Assembly (NCBI GenBank): GCA_047495785.1
Contig: JBLDXI010000020.1
Location: forward strand, 2,790,001-2,854,000
DNA: 64,000 nt
Direction: 5' to 3'
Source: Lepidodermella squamata
Taxonomy: Eukaryota; Gastrotricha
Shown here: piece by piece, positions 62,809 to 64,000 of the stretch
Position numbering within the stretch: the stretch's first letter is position 1
Layout of the letters: each line of letters begins with the position of its first letter
Notes under the pieces: model-generated
The model's database searches: none
What the model saw: the letters and a program-made list of their open reading frames with translations, nothing else
What the model was told of the DNA's origin: nothing
Translations under genes and position numbers: made by a program

Positions 62809-64000
62809 ATGAAGATGAAACTTATTCAAACAGTCGCCTTGCTTGCTTTTCTTTGCAGTGCTCAAACTCTCAGCGGTGCTAAGTTGAAGCGATTGAGGAT
62901 AATGGTTACATACCCCATAACCGGAGCAATTATCCGAATTGTCGATCGCCTCTATGGCTACAACGTTCTGCTTGACATCGCTAACAATAGGAGTGACATT
63001 CTACCAGGTTATAAGCTCGAGGTCGAATACGGCGATGAGACTGGTAGCGGAAATAATGCTCCCACTGCTGTTATGGGTTGGCTGAGGAAGATGGAGACTA
63101 CAAAGGAGCCTGATCTAAACCCATCTCCTATAACTCTTGCTGCAGCGAACGGCAACGGCTGCAAAGGTTTAGGTGTATTCATTCATCACGTCAATTTAGT
63201 GACGGTCTCAGGAACTTGCACAGCCTCATATCTGGCTGAAAGAAACAGGTACCCCAATTTGTATCTAACCATGCCAGTTGCAGGACTCAGAAACTACGGT
63301 TACGTTCGATTTGTGCGTGAAGTTGGCAGATGGAATCGCTTGGGACTGATAGCCACGCCTGATAGCTCCAATGATTTCAGTGCTGCTCTCTCTTTTCATA
63401 GAATTGCAACCCAACAGGGTACAGAATTCGCATGGCTAGACGCGCCGATAAACTTTGATTTGGAGCGAGCTAATTCCCTGAAACAAAGCGATGCGAGAAT
63501 CATTGTAGCAATGACGTCACAGCGCGCCGTTGTTATACAGTTTCATTGCGTAGCTTATCAAGCTGGCATTACGGGTCCACGGTATATTTTCATAACTTTC
63601 GACAATGCTTTTGCGAATCCTGCAACTCTGACTGACGACGCGATACCGTTTGGTTGCTCACGCTCAATTATCTACAAGCAGCTGAAACAAACCTACTGGA
63701 TGGTCAATTTGGATGGGATGGTCGACCTTACTCAACGAAGTTCTCTCGGTCTGACGAGAGCTGACTTGGACAATCTCATCTGGATGTATAAAAACTCGTC
63801 GATTCCAGGTCCTGATTACGACTCACGACTACCTCATCTTGACGCCATGATGCACATAATTCTGGCGCTGAATAAAACTGAAGCCATGCTCAACGCAGAG
63901 AATCTAACACTTAGTGACTATAAAACGAATGGCAGCCGGATTATGCAGCTAGCGAATCGCTCGGTGCTAACAACTGACTACTTTGGTCTGAGAACTCCAA
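62809..64000 (+). CDS. GABA-B-like class C receptor, copy 2 (5' part, cut by window end)
   Basis: Open from 62809 to the window edge, about 397 residues. The start at 62809 gives a good signal peptide (MKMKLIQTVALLAFLCSAQT); an in-frame ATG at 62719 would add 30 residues and spoil it. The ligand domain aligns with copy 1 without gaps over most of its length (KRLRIMVTYPITG, GCKGLGVFIHHVN, VSGTCTAS, SDARIIVAM, YDSRLPHLDAM), at roughly two-thirds identity. No intron so far. Class C receptor by homology; ligand unknown. Confidence 0.85.
   Translation, partial: MKMKLIQTVALLAFLCSAQTLSGAKLKRLRIMVTYPITGAIIRIVDRLYGYNVLLDIANNRSDILPGYKLEVEYGDETGSGNNAPTAVMGWLRKMETTKEPDLNPSPITLAAANGNGCKGLGVFIHHVNLVTVSGTCTASYLAERNRYPNLYLTMPVAGLRNYGYVRFVREVGRWNRLGLIATPDSSNDFSAALSFHRIATQQGTEFAWLDAPINFDLERANSLKQSDARIIVAMTSQRAVVIQFHCVAYQAGITGPRYIFITFDNAFANPATLTDDAIPFGCSRSIIYKQLKQTYWMVNLDGMVDLTQRSSLGLTRADLDNLIWMYKNSSIPGPDYDSRLPHLDAMMHIILALNKTEAMLNAENLTLSDYKTNGSRIMQLANRSVLTTDYFGLRTP

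Overview
The window is animal nuclear DNA. It holds intron-bearing genes with GT..AG introns, many short (about 42-61 nt) and ending in pyrimidine-rich TTTCAG or TTAG. Gene content is metazoan: a RIM presynaptic scaffold, two nicotinic receptor subunits, GABA-B-like receptors, a collagen prolyl 4-hydroxylase, BPTF, XPF and PIGG. The splice signals recall nematodes and other compact protostomes. An intact FAM227 gene, a family tied to motile cilia and flagella, argues against a typical nematode. I cannot name the phylum. All gene models are read from sequence only, with no transcript support.

Layout. 1-1491 (-): 5' part of a BPTF/NURF301 gene. About 1.55-6.0 kb (-): a two-ORF LINE. 6.57-8.90 kb (+): FAM227. 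9.44-13.35 kb (-): furin-like proprotein convertase with a fold-back element in an intron. 16.03-20.12 kb (-): NIDO/AMOP/VWD mucin-like protein with a duplicated head. 20.83-32.47 kb (-): XPF (ERCC4), whose 7.1-kb and 1.4-kb introns hold a small membrane-protein gene, a LicD-family gene plus a broken paralogue, several inverted-repeat elements and a pogo-like transposase. 32.52-35.04 kb (-): intronless PIGG, ending only 49 bp upstream of the XPF start. 36.26-46.81 kb (+): RIM. 49.62-52.31 and 52.48-57.47 kb (+): two tandem nicotinic receptor subunits. 57.90-59.38 kb (-): prolyl 4-hydroxylase alpha-like. 59.89-62.32 kb and 62.81 kb to the end (+): two tandem intronless GABA-B-like receptors.

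The most striking system is the second nicotinic receptor gene. It has two copies of the 45-nt exon 3. It also has two alternative two-exon cassettes for loop C, M1 and the M1-M2 linker, all phase-compatible. One cassette carries the alpha-defining vicinal cysteine pair and the other lacks it, so one gene could make either an agonist-binding or a complementary subunit. The neighbouring subunit lacks the pore intermediate-ring glutamate. Half of the recognisable genes (RIM, two nAChRs, two GABA-B-like receptors, convertase) fit neuronal or secretory signalling, but I see no evidence that this clustering is more than tandem duplication plus chance.
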